IMG/VR virus record: IMGVR_UViG_3300002145_000061 | Location: 1-43,679 of that record | Length of the DNA: 43,679 bases | Source of the DNA: a virus | Reading direction: 5' to 3' (one strand) | Shown here: positions 14,843-24,169 of the stretch, in pieces | Layout of the letters: the number at the start of each line of letters is the position of its first letter | How positions within the stretch are numbered: the stretch's first letter is position 1 | Program-made: the position numbers and the translations under genes | The notes under the pieces: generated by a model | The model's input: only the letters and a program-made list of their open reading frames with translations | The model's database searches: none | Told to the model about the DNA's origin: nothing

Positions 14843-15042
14843 TGAGATACAGTCTAAAAGTACTCAGAAGCTTAATTAATTATAGTCTCAGCAGGGCTAC
14901 AATTAATTACTCTTTGGCTTATGACAGATCAATTATTCGCTTTACTAAAGGAAGTACAGTTGGTATCTTTCCAAATGTATTTATAACCGCAGATAATTTT
15001 AACTACCGCTCTTCTGATGAGGGCGTAATGCTTCTTTCCTAA
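14842..15042 (+). CDS. Hypothetical 66-residue protein
   Basis: Both ends overlap neighbours by one base (TAATG), so the gene is likely real. The product is basic and Tyr/Ser-rich, with an imperfect internal repeat: L-I-N-Y-S-L-S-R-A followed by T-I-N-Y-S-L-A-Y-D. AT content is higher than in the surrounding genes. No family recognised; perhaps a short tail-fibre connector. Confidence 0.5.
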   Translation: MRYSLKVLRSLINYSLSRATINYSLAYDRSIIRFTKGSTVGIFPNVFITADNFNYRSSDEGVMLLS

Positions 15043-18000
15043 TGAGCTTTATATCCCAACATACTGCGGCTGAAATTGAACGGGCTATATCGTCCGTTAT
15101 TGGCGATACTGGCGGGAGCAACCCCGCTACTGGCCAAACGTCTTTAACGAGTACTTGGACTATACCGCTATGGACTGGAAATGCTGGCTTTGTAACTGTT
15201 GCGAATCTAACGTCACATGTTGCATCTGGCGTAACGGCAAGTGACATTGGCCTTGGCAACGTAGAAAATGTAGCACTAAGCACTTGGGCTGGGAGTGCCA
15301 ACCTAACTACGCTTGGAACAGTTACGGGCGGCACTTGGAACGGTGCTGTTATTGCAAGCGCATATATTGGCAGTCACGCACACGCAGCGTCAGATGTTAC
15401 AAGTGGGACACTTGCTGACGCGCGTATTTCAGAAAGCAGTGTAACTCAGCACGAAAGCGCACTTTCTATCACTGAATCTCAGATAAGCGACCTTGGCACG
15501 TACCAAGCGCAGGATGCGGGTCTTACGTCTATCGCTGGCCTCACGACGGCGGCAGATAAGATGCTGTACACAACCGCATCAGACACCTACGCAGTCACGG
15601 ACCTGACCTCTTTTGCCCGTAGCATCCTTGACGACGCGGACGCTGCTACTGTTCGCACAACAATTGGCGTAGATGCCGCAGGAACGGACAACTCAACCAA
15701 TGTTAGTTTAGCGGCTGGTCTTGATTATTTAAGCCTAGCGGGTCAAGTATTAACGCTTGGTTCAATTGATTTAACAACGGACGTAACGGGTGTTTTGCCT
15801 AGTGGGAATATCGGCGCACACAATCAGAGTGCTTCAACGATTACGGCTGGCACGTTTCCAAGTGGCGCGTATGTGTTTCAAGGAGCTGTAAGCGGTATTA
15901 CAACGCTAGGGGCTGGTGCAATTACAACAAGCGGAGCATTTACGCTAAGTGTGGCTGCTGCAACTCTAGCCTCATTTACAAGAACGGGTTCAAGTTCTCA
16001 GGCTAGGCTTTCGATTGCAAACGACACAGATGCGTTCTACTACGGTATAAATGGATCGGAGCAATGGGCATTTTCGCCAACCGCCGATCTTGATACGGGC
16101 GCGGTATTGAGTATCGGAAGGACGGGAGCCGTAACATTTACAGGAGCCGTTAGCGGTATTACAACGCTAGCGAGTGGTGCACACACGATAAATAGTGGCA
16201 CTACAAATACAGCCCTTGCGTTGGTTTCGACAGACGTAAAAACGGCAATCACGCTTGCCGACGACACTACTTCAGTTCCGTTGGAGTTTTATGTTATCGG
16301 CAATCTGTTTTATATGGATCACGGTTTAGCCGTCACGGGCGCAATGTCGGCAACGACAACTATTTCAGCCCCTAGAATAAACGGATCTACTGGAACAGGA
16401 ACCTTACTTCTTTATGGCGATTCGGCTGCGACGATTCCGCTTACTGTACACGACACAGGAAACGTATCTATCAATTCCAATGCGTTTTTGTGGGACTCCG
16501 TTTCTAATATCCTAAACATAACGAGTGCCAATGATATTCCCCTAAGAGTAATCAGTACAGACGCTCAAGCAGCACTACGTCTCCAAGATCCGTCAGGATC
16601 GGTTGACCTGACATATACAGGATCTACAAATGTATTAGGTATTGGCGCAGTCAAATTTTCAACCACAGGAACCCTCGCATCGGGCGCGTTGACGGTGACA
16701 GGAACGGGTACTTTCGCTGGTAACATAACAGCCAATTCTGCAACAGCGAGAATACAAGCCAACAGTACTGGTACAAACCCAGCATATGATGAGTGGACAA
16801 ACCCAGCGGGGTCGGTTCGGGCTGGTATAGACAGGTTATCTGGCGGTGGTTTATTTGTCGGTGGTAATAGCTCGGCATACGCAGCCGTTTTCGGTCACAG
16901 AGGCGCATACTCAACAATTCTGTACACGAATGATACTGGGCGTTATGAAATAACATCGGCTGGAAATCACGACTTCAAGACTGGCGCAATCACAACCACA
17001 GGAATATTTACGAGTAGCACAGGCAAGATTACCAACGCATTAGCCGATACATATTTATCACTTGACAATACAGGCACAAGCGGTGATGATTGGTGGTTGA
17101 TGTCAGCTAGTTCTTCCTCGCCATACGCCACTCAATCTGGCAGTTTCATTATCCGCAACGCTGATACTGGAATCAAGGCGGTTGAAGTAAACACATCTGG
17201 CAACTGGAACTTCCAAGCTGGCTCAATCACAACCACAGGAACGCTCGCAAGTGGCAACATCACGACGACATCACCAACAGGTACGGGTACACTTACGATA
17301 AAGGGTCAAGCAGTTGGTGATTCTGAGGCAGTTTTCAATCTTGTTGGGACAGGAAATATAGCGCGTGTTGGTTATGACCTAAGCGATAGTGAACTAAAGC
17401 TAGTGTACGGAACGTTTTCGAGTAATCTAGGAATTGGCATTACTTCAGCAGGGTTGCTAAAAGCTTACGCAGGCGCAACCGTAACAGGAACGCTAACTGC
17501 TTCGATAGCAACAGGATCTCAATTATTTCAGGTTTCTACGGGCAACTCTGGAAGTGCAGAGGTGCGAGTACAAAACTCTCTTGGGTCTTGGGCAGCATAT
17601 ACAGCCTCAAATGATTACGTCATCCGCGACAGAAATGCGGGGGTAAACCCACTCGTTCTAACATCAACAGGTGCAACCGTAACAGGAACGCTCGGTGTAA
17701 GTGGGAAGGTAAGTGTGGGGACAGGGACGGCTAATGCTAGGCTTCACGTATTTGATGCGCTAGAGGCTAGGATCACTCTTGAGGACACGGGAGCGGCATT
17801 AAATCAAAAGGCTTGGGATATAATGTCACTTGACGGCACTCTAAAAATACGAAGGATGACGGATGTGTATAGCGGTTACACATCGGCAATAGAGATAGAC
17901 ACCTCTGATAACGTATCGGTTAAATCCTACCTCCAAGGCACAACCGCGAACGGATTCCTAGACTTGCGTGGCGATTCGGGAGCAACGAGTGGGTTAAGGA

Positions 18001-20081
18001 TAGATGACGCAGGGAATGTTGGAATAGGGGCGACAACATTTGAAGCGGCTTGGTCTGGTTATTCTGTTCTTAAAATCGGCTCAGATAACTCCATATTCGG
18101 TAATACGGCGACTAATGCTAGCGCGGCTCTGTTTATCTCCCAGAACCTGTATAATGATGGAACTAACTATCGGTACGTTGGCGCATCGTCTAACGAGGCT
18201 AGTCTTATTGATATGCGTAATGGTACGTTTTCGTTCAGAACGGCGGCGGCTGGTACGACTGGCAACATTGCGACACTAACGACCTATCTGTCAATATCGA
18301 ATACGGGGGCGGTTTCAACCACAGGAACCCTCGCGAGTGGGGCGTTGACCGTGACGGGCGCATCCATTCTAAATGGAGCCGTAAGCGGTATTACAACGCT
18401 GAGTGTGACAGGTAACTCAACCTTTAAGGATCTTAAACTTACAAACGCAACCTCTAGTATTGATGTTGGAACGTCTACTAATGCCACTACGGTTCTAGAT
18501 TTTGACTTTCCTGACATTTCGACTGCGACTGGTGCGATTCGTGTATTTAGGAATACGAATACATCAGGGACTAGAGACTTCACTATTTACAAGGGTGATG
18601 GAACGGGCACCTCTGTCTTTTCTGTTTCTGCCGCATCCTCAACAGTTGCCACGGGCGCGTTGACCGTCACGGGAAACCAGTCAATATCAGGATCTTTACG
18701 GGTTGGCTCATCTGGAACACCTGCACAGAAGTTCGAAGTAGTAGGAACCTTTATGCAGGTTACTACAACTCAGGGTGGTTACTATGTATCAAACGGAACA
18801 AGTGACGGGTATCTCGCGCTATCTAACAGCACCAACGGATTACTTACAGGTACCGTTGCAGATGATACGGTAGTAAGAGCAAGCCAAAGATTATACTTCG
18901 GCATTGCAGGAGCTGGGAAAGCATATCTGGACGCATCGTTATTTGCAGTAAACGTAAACACCACCGTAACAGGAACCCTCGGCGTTTCTAACGCAGTAAC
19001 TATTACAAGCGCATCAGATCAAAACGCCTTCACGGTATTCAGGGGAGCAGAACAGCAAGCCCGAATCTATGTGGATGCAAACGGCGCTGTTCTCGGACTT
19101 GGCGACAATGCGGTTGACAAAATTACGCTTGATGGTCGGAACGGGTATGGCTCGTTTTCCTCCTACCTACAAGGCACAACCACGAACGGGTATCTTCAAT
19201 TACGCGGTGACTCAGGGGCAGGTTCTTCGGGAATAACAGTATACGATACGGGCGGTGTCACAATGACCGCCAGTACGGTTGCTGACTCTACACCTGCTTT
19301 TTGGATTCACAACGGGCAGAACGCGGCGAATAAGTGGGGCTTGGTTGTATCGACCGTCAACAACGGTTCTGACTCAGAAGTATTCCACGTTCGCACGAAC
19401 AATACGACTGCGACTAATGGAACGAGTTTGCTCCACGTTCGTGGTGATGGTTGGTCTTTTGTGGATCAAGGGGCATCGGGTGGTGGACTTGTCATCGGCG
19501 CAACCGCCACAAACGCCAATGCTCAGTTCTATGCGACTAAGAATTATAGCAATTCAAGCGGTACAGATATTGGTCACTATGTAGCGTACACGCAAAACGT
19601 AGCCCATACGGGAACGTTGTACGCGTCTAGGGTCAACCTTGATAGTCAAAATGCAACTGGCACCGTAGCAGCCCTAGTAGGTACCTTCTCAAGGGTTCGT
19701 CATACTGCCGCAGGTGGTACACTTACTGAGGCGAGGGCGTACACGGCAGACGTTCACGTTACGAATGCGCTAGGCACTATTACAACGGCGGTTGGGCTTT
19801 ATATAAACCCTTTCACCGCCACTGGAACCATAACAAACCGTTGGGGCATCTACCAAGCAGGGGCAAGTGAAAAGAATTATTTTGCAGGGTCGCTTGGAAT
19901 CGGAACGACTACCGTAACACCAGCCCTATTGAATCTTGGCGCATCGACTACATCCAAAGCATCCCTCAACATCCCAAGCGGAACGGCTCCAACTAGCCCA
20001 ACGAACGGCGATATTTGGAGCGATGGATCAGACCTCAAGGTGAGACTAGGTGGCACGACCTACACCCTAACTAAATCTTAA
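15042..20081 (+). CDS. Giant repetitive tail fibre/spike protein (1679 residues)
   Basis: Probably the main receptor-binding fibre. It is a low-charge, Gly/Ser/Thr/Ala-rich protein built from repeated beta elements: T-G-T-L-A-S-G-A-L-T-V-T-G, A-V-S-G-I-T-T-L, and two copies of S-Y-L-Q-G-T-T with N-G and L-R-G-D-S-G-A. The end (P-S-G-T-A-P-T-S-P-T-N-G-D-I-W-S-D-G) is a common last segment of phage fibres. No intramolecular chaperone (endosialidase-type S74) is evident at the C-terminus. The start overlaps the previous stop. The codon style in the middle is richer in ACG/GCG-type codons than in neighbouring genes, hinting at module exchange. Confidence 0.8.
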   Translation: MSFISQHTAAEIERAISSVIGDTGGSNPATGQTSLTSTWTIPLWTGNAGFVTVANLTSHVASGVTASDIGLGNVENVALSTWAGSANLTTLGTVTGGTWNGAVIASAYIGSHAHAASDVTSGTLADARISESSVTQHESALSITESQISDLGTYQAQDAGLTSIAGLTTAADKMLYTTASDTYAVTDLTSFARSILDDADAATVRTTIGVDAAGTDNSTNVSLAAGLDYLSLAGQVLTLGSIDLTTDVTGVLPSGNIGAHNQSASTITAGTFPSGAYVFQGAVSGITTLGAGAITTSGAFTLSVAAATLASFTRTGSSSQARLSIANDTDAFYYGINGSEQWAFSPTADLDTGAVLSIGRTGAVTFTGAVSGITTLASGAHTINSGTTNTALALVSTDVKTAITLADDTTSVPLEFYVIGNLFYMDHGLAVTGAMSATTTISAPRINGSTGTGTLLLYGDSAATIPLTVHDTGNVSINSNAFLWDSVSNILNITSANDIPLRVISTDAQAALRLQDPSGSVDLTYTGSTNVLGIGAVKFSTTGTLASGALTVTGTGTFAGNITANSATARIQANSTGTNPAYDEWTNPAGSVRAGIDRLSGGGLFVGGNSSAYAAVFGHRGAYSTILYTNDTGRYEITSAGNHDFKTGAITTTGIFTSSTGKITNALADTYLSLDNTGTSGDDWWLMSASSSSPYATQSGSFIIRNADTGIKAVEVNTSGNWNFQAGSITTTGTLASGNITTTSPTGTGTLTIKGQAVGDSEAVFNLVGTGNIARVGYDLSDSELKLVYGTFSSNLGIGITSAGLLKAYAGATVTGTLTASIATGSQLFQVSTGNSGSAEVRVQNSLGSWAAYTASNDYVIRDRNAGVNPLVLTSTGATVTGTLGVSGKVSVGTGTANARLHVFDALEARITLEDTGAALNQKAWDIMSLDGTLKIRRMTDVYSGYTSAIEIDTSDNVSVKSYLQGTTANGFLDLRGDSGATSGLRIDDAGNVGIGATTFEAAWSGYSVLKIGSDNSIFGNTATNASAALFISQNLYNDGTNYRYVGASSNEASLIDMRNGTFSFRTAAAGTTGNIATLTTYLSISNTGAVSTTGTLASGALTVTGASILNGAVSGITTLSVTGNSTFKDLKLTNATSSIDVGTSTNATTVLDFDFPDISTATGAIRVFRNTNTSGTRDFTIYKGDGTGTSVFSVSAASSTVATGALTVTGNQSISGSLRVGSSGTPAQKFEVVGTFMQVTTTQGGYYVSNGTSDGYLALSNSTNGLLTGTVADDTVVRASQRLYFGIAGAGKAYLDASLFAVNVNTTVTGTLGVSNAVTITSASDQNAFTVFRGAEQQARIYVDANGAVLGLGDNAVDKITLDGRNGYGSFSSYLQGTTTNGYLQLRGDSGAGSSGITVYDTGGVTMTASTVADSTPAFWIHNGQNAANKWGLVVSTVNNGSDSEVFHVRTNNTTATNGTSLLHVRGDGWSFVDQGASGGGLVIGATATNANAQFYATKNYSNSSGTDIGHYVAYTQNVAHTGTLYASRVNLDSQNATGTVAALVGTFSRVRHTAAGGTLTEARAYTADVHVTNALGTITTAVGLYINPFTATGTITNRWGIYQAGASEKNYFAGSLGIGTTTVTPALLNLGASTTSKASLNIPSGTAPTSPTNGDIWSDGSDLKVRLGGTTYTLTKS
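15882..18400 (+). repeat. Dispersed DNA repeats inside the fibre gene
   Basis: A ~25-base unit reading GTAAGCGGTATTACAACGCT and its variant recurs near 15886, 16147 and 18380. An A-C-C-A-C-A-G-G-A-A-C-C/G-C-T-C-G-C unit with a following GTTGAC-GTGACGGG half recurs near 16663, 17233, 18319 and 18655. The DNA is conserved almost as strongly as the protein, which implies recent duplication or recombination between repeats. Confidence 0.6.
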
Positions 20082-20115
20082 CCAACCAATTCAAGCCGAA
20101 AGGCGCAGAATCACT

Positions 20116-20481
20116 ATGCCTACAATTGAAGTAAAGAAACCACTCGCAACGATCAAAGAGATTCAGGTAATACCCGAATGTTCATTTCCCCCCGTCACGG
20201 TTGACGCGGAAGGAACGGTGCGATACGGAACGATAAAACACATTGAGTTCAAAGGGAACGACGAGGACGGAAACCCATCGGGCAACGTCTATTTCTATCA
20301 CGATGAACTCCCTGATGAGCTTAAAGCAGACCTTGTGACGGTACTTCTAAAGCACCTTCCAACCTTAGCAAGCTCCATAGGCGCAACAGTAGACCTAACC
20401 CCAACCCCGTTCGTGCCTCCTGTTGTGGAAGAAGTGACTGACGTTGTGGAAGAAGTGGCTGACGGAGAAGGTGAGGGATAG
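20116..20481 (+). CDS. Hypothetical protein with Val/Glu tail
   Basis: A 121-residue protein directly downstream of the fibre. The N-terminal 90 residues form a compact mixed domain (H-I-E-F-K-G-N-D-E-D-G-N, Y-F-Y-H-D-E-L-P). The end is a low-complexity V-V-E-E-V repeat, disordered. It could be a fibre chaperone or adaptor by position alone. Not recognised. Confidence 0.6.
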   Translation: MPTIEVKKPLATIKEIQVIPECSFPPVTVDAEGTVRYGTIKHIEFKGNDEDGNPSGNVYFYHDELPDELKADLVTVLLKHLPTLASSIGATVDLTPTPFVPPVVEEVTDVVEEVADGEGEG

Positions 20482-20486
20482 TCACC

Positions 20487-20570
20487 ATGACAGAAATCTT
20501 CGTTATAGCGATTACGGTTATCATTATAGCATACCACGTGTATGCTTATTGTGCCCAACCCAAACTTTAA
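20487..20570 (+). CDS. 27-residue membrane microprotein
   Basis: ATG 20487 to TAA 20570, with a GAGGG ribosome site about 10 bases upstream. The product is a single hydrophobic helix (F-V-I-A-I-T-V-I-I-I-A-Y) with a short polar C-terminus containing one Cys. It lies 5 bases after the previous stop. It may be an extra lysis or membrane peptide near the lysis cassette; no family. Confidence 0.5.
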   Translation: MTEIFVIAITVIIIAYHVYAYCAQPKL

Positions 20571-20616
20571 CGAGTAATGTCCATTCGCAAAAAGCAATAA
20601 CCAAACAAACACAAGC

Positions 20617-20973
20617 ATGAACGTATCGTACCTTGCTATTTTCAACAGCAAGCCTATTCTTGAGAGAGCTTATATGGGCTCAACCTCTGGCCGCCTCAAG
20701 TATGCAGTAAAAAAGAACCTGCGCAAGTTTGAGCCTCACTTTGAAGACACGTTAGAGTGGCTAAAGGCAGACGCAATGGATAACGACTGGAAGATGGAAG
20801 GCACACTTCCTCTTGCGGACGCTGACTTTCGCACACGTTTTGAAGAGTATCTTAACACAAATCACGCAGACATTGAGCCATTCTACATCCATGAAGATGA
20901 CCTGCAATACGTTGACGGTATTACTGGGGAAGAAGAAATCATGATTGGTTGGCTCGTAAAACAAGAAGAATAA
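20617..20973 (+). CDS. Hypothetical acidic 118-residue protein
   Basis: The N-terminal third is basic (L-K-Y-A-V-K-K-N-L-R-K-F) and the rest strongly acidic with many aromatics (D-I-E-P-F-Y-I-H-E-D-D-L-Q-Y-V). No membrane segment. It sits between fibre-associated genes and the lysis cassette. Not recognised. Confidence 0.6.
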   Translation: MNVSYLAIFNSKPILERAYMGSTSGRLKYAVKKNLRKFEPHFEDTLEWLKADAMDNDWKMEGTLPLADADFRTRFEEYLNTNHADIEPFYIHEDDLQYVDGITGEEEIMIGWLVKQEE

Positions 20974-20974
20974 A

Positions 20975-21229
20975 GTGACAACTCATTCACCAGATAGCAT
21001 CAAAAGCGCAGTGATTTGGATCATAGCAAGTCTCCTTGTTATGGCTACCGCATGGACCATGGACAGTACGGGCGACCTAAACACTCGCGTAAAGGTGATT
21101 GAGGACACAAGATTTAGTGAAGCTGACGCAGCTCGCTTAGAAATAGAATTACGAGTTGAAATGCGTGACGCTATTGACGAAATTAAGCAGTGCTTGAATA
21201 ATATCCAGCGCGGTAAAGAGTGCGAATAA
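20975..21229 (+). CDS. Membrane-anchored coiled-coil protein, spanin-like
   Basis: An 84-residue product from GTG 20975. It has a short polar N-terminus, one transmembrane helix (about residues 10-29: I-K-S-A-V-I-W-I-I-A-S-L-L-V-M), then an acidic helical coiled coil to the end. This N-in, helix-out design fits an inner-membrane spanin (Rz-like) that bridges to the outer membrane in the last step of Gram-negative lysis. It is directly followed by the holin and M15 endolysin. No outer-membrane partner with a lipobox was found, so a unimolecular or other role is possible. Confidence 0.5.
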   Translation: MTTHSPDSIKSAVIWIIASLLVMATAWTMDSTGDLNTRVKVIEDTRFSEADAARLEIELRVEMRDAIDEIKQCLNNIQRGKECE

Positions 21230-21504
21230 TGGATAAGATCAAGCCTAAACCGCCGCAGCAACTGCCTACGGCGAAACTTGTACCACCAACAACGCTGCCA
21301 ACAGCGAAACAAACCATGCTTAAAACTCTTCTTGATCGAATGAAAGAAGCCTCTACGTGGGCTGGACTTGCAATTGTTGCACAGTTCGTACCGTTTGAGG
21401 TTGGTCAACTTCAAGTTATCTGGGAAGCACTTGCAGCGCTTGCCGCTGTTGCTGCTATCTTTATCCCAGAGGGCAAACCCAAAGCAGAGGAATCTAACGG
21501 CTAA
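21229..21504 (+). CDS. Holin
   Basis: A 91-residue membrane protein starting at the ATG that overlaps the previous TAA (an upstream in-frame GTG is less likely). After a Pro-rich cytoplasmic start (K-P-K-P-P-Q-Q-L-P) come two hydrophobic helices: S-T-W-A-G-L-A-I-V-A-Q-F-V-P-F (about residues 43-57) and W-E-A-L-A-A-L-A-A-V-A-A-I-F-I-P (about residues 67-82). The tail is charged. The S-T-W-A-G signature is typical of a common phage holin type. It would form the lesion that releases the M15 endolysin encoded right after it. Confidence 0.75.
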   Translation: MDKIKPKPPQQLPTAKLVPPTTLPTAKQTMLKTLLDRMKEASTWAGLAIVAQFVPFEVGQLQVIWEALAALAAVAAIFIPEGKPKAEESNG

Positions 21505-21914
21505 TGAGTAGCAATTACAGTCTGGCGACTTATCCTGAAATAGAGGTCATCAACCTTAACGAGACAAGCATGAAGCGGCTTACAAGCAACTTCTACTTGT
21601 CTGAGTTTACCTTTGAAGATCAAGGTCCAGTGGTACTAATCCACCCCAAGTTGCCACAGCTGTTGCAAGCTATTAGAGACAAGACGGGTCATCCCATCCA
21701 CATTAACTCTGCTTACAGAACGGCGCACCACAACGCAGAGGTTCGCGGCAAGCCCAATAGCAGGCACATGTTTGGGATGGCTGCTGACATTGTTAGTGAG
21801 CATTTTACACCAGAAGAGATTGCAGAAGTAGCCAACAAGCTCCAAGCTGGAGGCGTAGGTAAATACCCAACATTCACCCACGTTGATGTCTGGGGCGTGG
21901 GGCGAAGATTCTAA
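21504..21914 (+). CDS. Peptidase M15A-family endolysin
   Basis: A 136-residue zinc peptidase of the D,D-carboxypeptidase/endopeptidase (M15_3) type, which cuts peptidoglycan cross-bridges. The ligands and motif are all present: S-A-Y-R-T (69-73), H-N-A-E, then S-R-H-M-F-G-M-A-A-D-I with H88 and D95, and H-V-D-V-W-G with H126 and D128. The G-G-V-G-K-Y segment before the last His is typical. No signal peptide, so it needs the upstream holin. Stop and start overlap neighbours by one base. The second hydrolase gene (5398-6369) has a different chemistry, cutting sugar bonds. Confidence 0.9.
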   Translation: MSSNYSLATYPEIEVINLNETSMKRLTSNFYLSEFTFEDQGPVVLIHPKLPQLLQAIRDKTGHPIHINSAYRTAHHNAEVRGKPNSRHMFGMAADIVSEHFTPEEIAEVANKLQAGGVGKYPTFTHVDVWGVGRRF

Positions 21915-24169
21915 TGCCAAAGCAAGCAATAAACATAAAGACCTTTGAAGGAATGGTAGGCTCCGCTGATGCGCATGATGCACCAGCGGGATCTGCTGTT
22001 TTCGCTGAGAACATTGACAACGTTCAGCAGCAAGGGTTGTTTACGCCGCTCCCAGAGGATCAGCCGCTAAGTGAAGCTGCTCAATACGCAACCTGTGATC
22101 TCGTAACGCCATTCAGCGATGGTAGTTTTGGTGTCATCTACGACCAAGATGCCTCTAACGTTAGGGTTATTTCGCTTGACACAGGCGCAACGGCTGGTAT
22201 TGCATCGTCCTCCCGCACCCGCTACGGCAATTTCGACACCACTATCTCTGATGGCGAGTCAGCACATGTTGGCCTTGGGGCACATCAAAATGCAAAACCA
22301 GTTTGGGTGGGCGAAATCTTTCACGGACAGTTTTCTGGCGCAGCTCCAAGCGGGATTCAGTTTGAAGATGCCGAGATTAAATGGGCTGAGTGTGTAGGAA
22401 TACACACAAGCAGCACAGCCGTTGGTACCTCAGGTGCAACAACAGCGTTTATGCTGCCCTCTGTTAAGACAACAGGAGGCATAGATAAATGGGACAAGAG
22501 CCAAGTTGTATTTAGATCTGGCTCATCTTATTACTACTATGCTTCTCTGGTGTATGATGGCTTTCAAGAAGGCCCTCTTTTTCTTATAGGACATCTTTCA
22601 GTTAGTGACACTGCTATTTATTTTTCTGGAACTGGCACCACTCTATCAACAGACACACATTCTTCTAGCACAACTTCCGCTGGCGGGCCGCTTGCTTCCT
22701 ATCAGGAAGACATGGATGATGCTTCTGCGCTAACAGCATCTACGTATAGCTGGCAAGATGCGACGGAGGCTGACGATACAAATGAGGCTCCAGCAGAAGG
22801 GCTTGCGAGAGTAAACTTTACTTTGCGAGTTAGGACTTACGCCACTGGTACTGGTTTAGAAACAATTCCAGCGCGAGTTACAAGGATAAATCTTTACAGG
22901 GCAGAAGACGTTACTGGCTCTATTCGCCTTCCATATCAGTGGTATGGCGAGCAATTTGGTGTAGCAGACCCGTTGCTTTTTCAGTCTATTGATATAAATG
23001 ATGCTGGTTTCCAAGTATCAGAAAGCAATTCTGGAACAACTGATTTTGACCATGCTGATGACATTTACTACGAAATTGAAGTCAAAGACACGGGAGTTGG
23101 ATATGAAACCTTTACGGGTCGTACAGCACTGCCTCTTGGCCTCAACAACATGCAGTTGCACTATGGGGTGTCGTGCGTTGCTGAATCTTACCATATCGTT
23201 GCCCGTTGCTGGCATCCAGAACTAAAGCAAATAGAGTCTTGGCTCTTTAAGTCTAAGCCTTATCGCTATGATACGTTTGACTGGTCTTCTGACTACCTTG
23301 TGTTGCCCACACCACCAAATGCACTTGCCTACTGGATGGGCAAGATATACGCTTTCTGCGATGGCAGAACCTACGTAATCAACCCAGCCACATTTGATAT
23401 TGAGGATACGCTTGAGGGTATTGGCGCAAAACACCGCAAGAACATTCGCATTACTGACAGGGGAATGTTTTGGGGAGACGAAAACAATATCTACTGGCAC
23501 AACGGAAACTCAATCATACCAATTGGCGGACCCGTTCTGCGAAACCAGCACGACAATGACGCAGCTTGGCTTGAGCGAAGTGGCAATGCTCTTGTAACGG
23601 TATATACACCGCGATATGACGCTATTCTTTTTGCGTACGAAAACGCAAGTGGCGAGCTTGGAATACTAATGTTTAACATTGGTGGCCAGCGCTGGTCGTA
23701 CGTAACAATGAGCCAGCTTACGAGCAGCGGAAGTCCGTTGCAAACAAACCAGCATTTATCGTGCGGCTATCAAAAAACAAACGGTGAGCCAGTAATAGGG
23801 TTTGACGGGTCTGACGGTGGCGTAGATAAGTACTTTCACATGTTTGGACACAACTCCAATAAGCGTAGCTGGAAGTTTGTGGGCCAACAGATCAAGGACG
23901 GTGGCTCCAAAACGCGGTATTATCATGCACGCATTTCGCACTACGGAAGTCCCCCATCTGTATCATTTTACAGAGACGATCCAGACTACACAACCGCAAA
24001 TGCAGTAACGCTTACATCAGAAGTATCTGGTAGCGTGAGCAAGGGTCAGCTTACGACAACTGCTAATGACTGGAAGTACATGAGAGACTTTGCTATTCGG
24101 TTTGATGGCACTGGGACGCAGTCTATCTCTGAGGTTGCAATCATTTATAGACCACTGGGTACACGATGA
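21914..24169 (+). CDS. Tail nozzle-like protein (gp12/TtpB-like)
   Basis: A 751-residue beta-rich protein. The start (MPKQAINIKTFEGMVGSADAH-) and the central blade-like repeats (Y-W-M-G-K-I-Y-A-F-C-D-G, G-M-F-W-G-D-E-N-N-I-Y-W-H-N-G) look like a beta-propeller. Podovirus tail nozzle proteins of the T7 gp12 type share this build. It lies after the lysis cassette and before the fibre-like 24166 gene, fitting the tail tip. Family assignment is by architecture, not by a decisive motif. Confidence 0.6.
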   Translation: MPKQAINIKTFEGMVGSADAHDAPAGSAVFAENIDNVQQQGLFTPLPEDQPLSEAAQYATCDLVTPFSDGSFGVIYDQDASNVRVISLDTGATAGIASSSRTRYGNFDTTISDGESAHVGLGAHQNAKPVWVGEIFHGQFSGAAPSGIQFEDAEIKWAECVGIHTSSTAVGTSGATTAFMLPSVKTTGGIDKWDKSQVVFRSGSSYYYYASLVYDGFQEGPLFLIGHLSVSDTAIYFSGTGTTLSTDTHSSSTTSAGGPLASYQEDMDDASALTASTYSWQDATEADDTNEAPAEGLARVNFTLRVRTYATGTGLETIPARVTRINLYRAEDVTGSIRLPYQWYGEQFGVADPLLFQSIDINDAGFQVSESNSGTTDFDHADDIYYEIEVKDTGVGYETFTGRTALPLGLNNMQLHYGVSCVAESYHIVARCWHPELKQIESWLFKSKPYRYDTFDWSSDYLVLPTPPNALAYWMGKIYAFCDGRTYVINPATFDIEDTLEGIGAKHRKNIRITDRGMFWGDENNIYWHNGNSIIPIGGPVLRNQHDNDAAWLERSGNALVTVYTPRYDAILFAYENASGELGILMFNIGGQRWSYVTMSQLTSSGSPLQTNQHLSCGYQKTNGEPVIGFDGSDGGVDKYFHMFGHNSNKRSWKFVGQQIKDGGSKTRYYHARISHYGSPPSVSFYRDDPDYTTANAVTLTSEVSGSVSKGQLTTTANDWKYMRDFAIRFDGTGTQSISEVAIIYRPLGTR

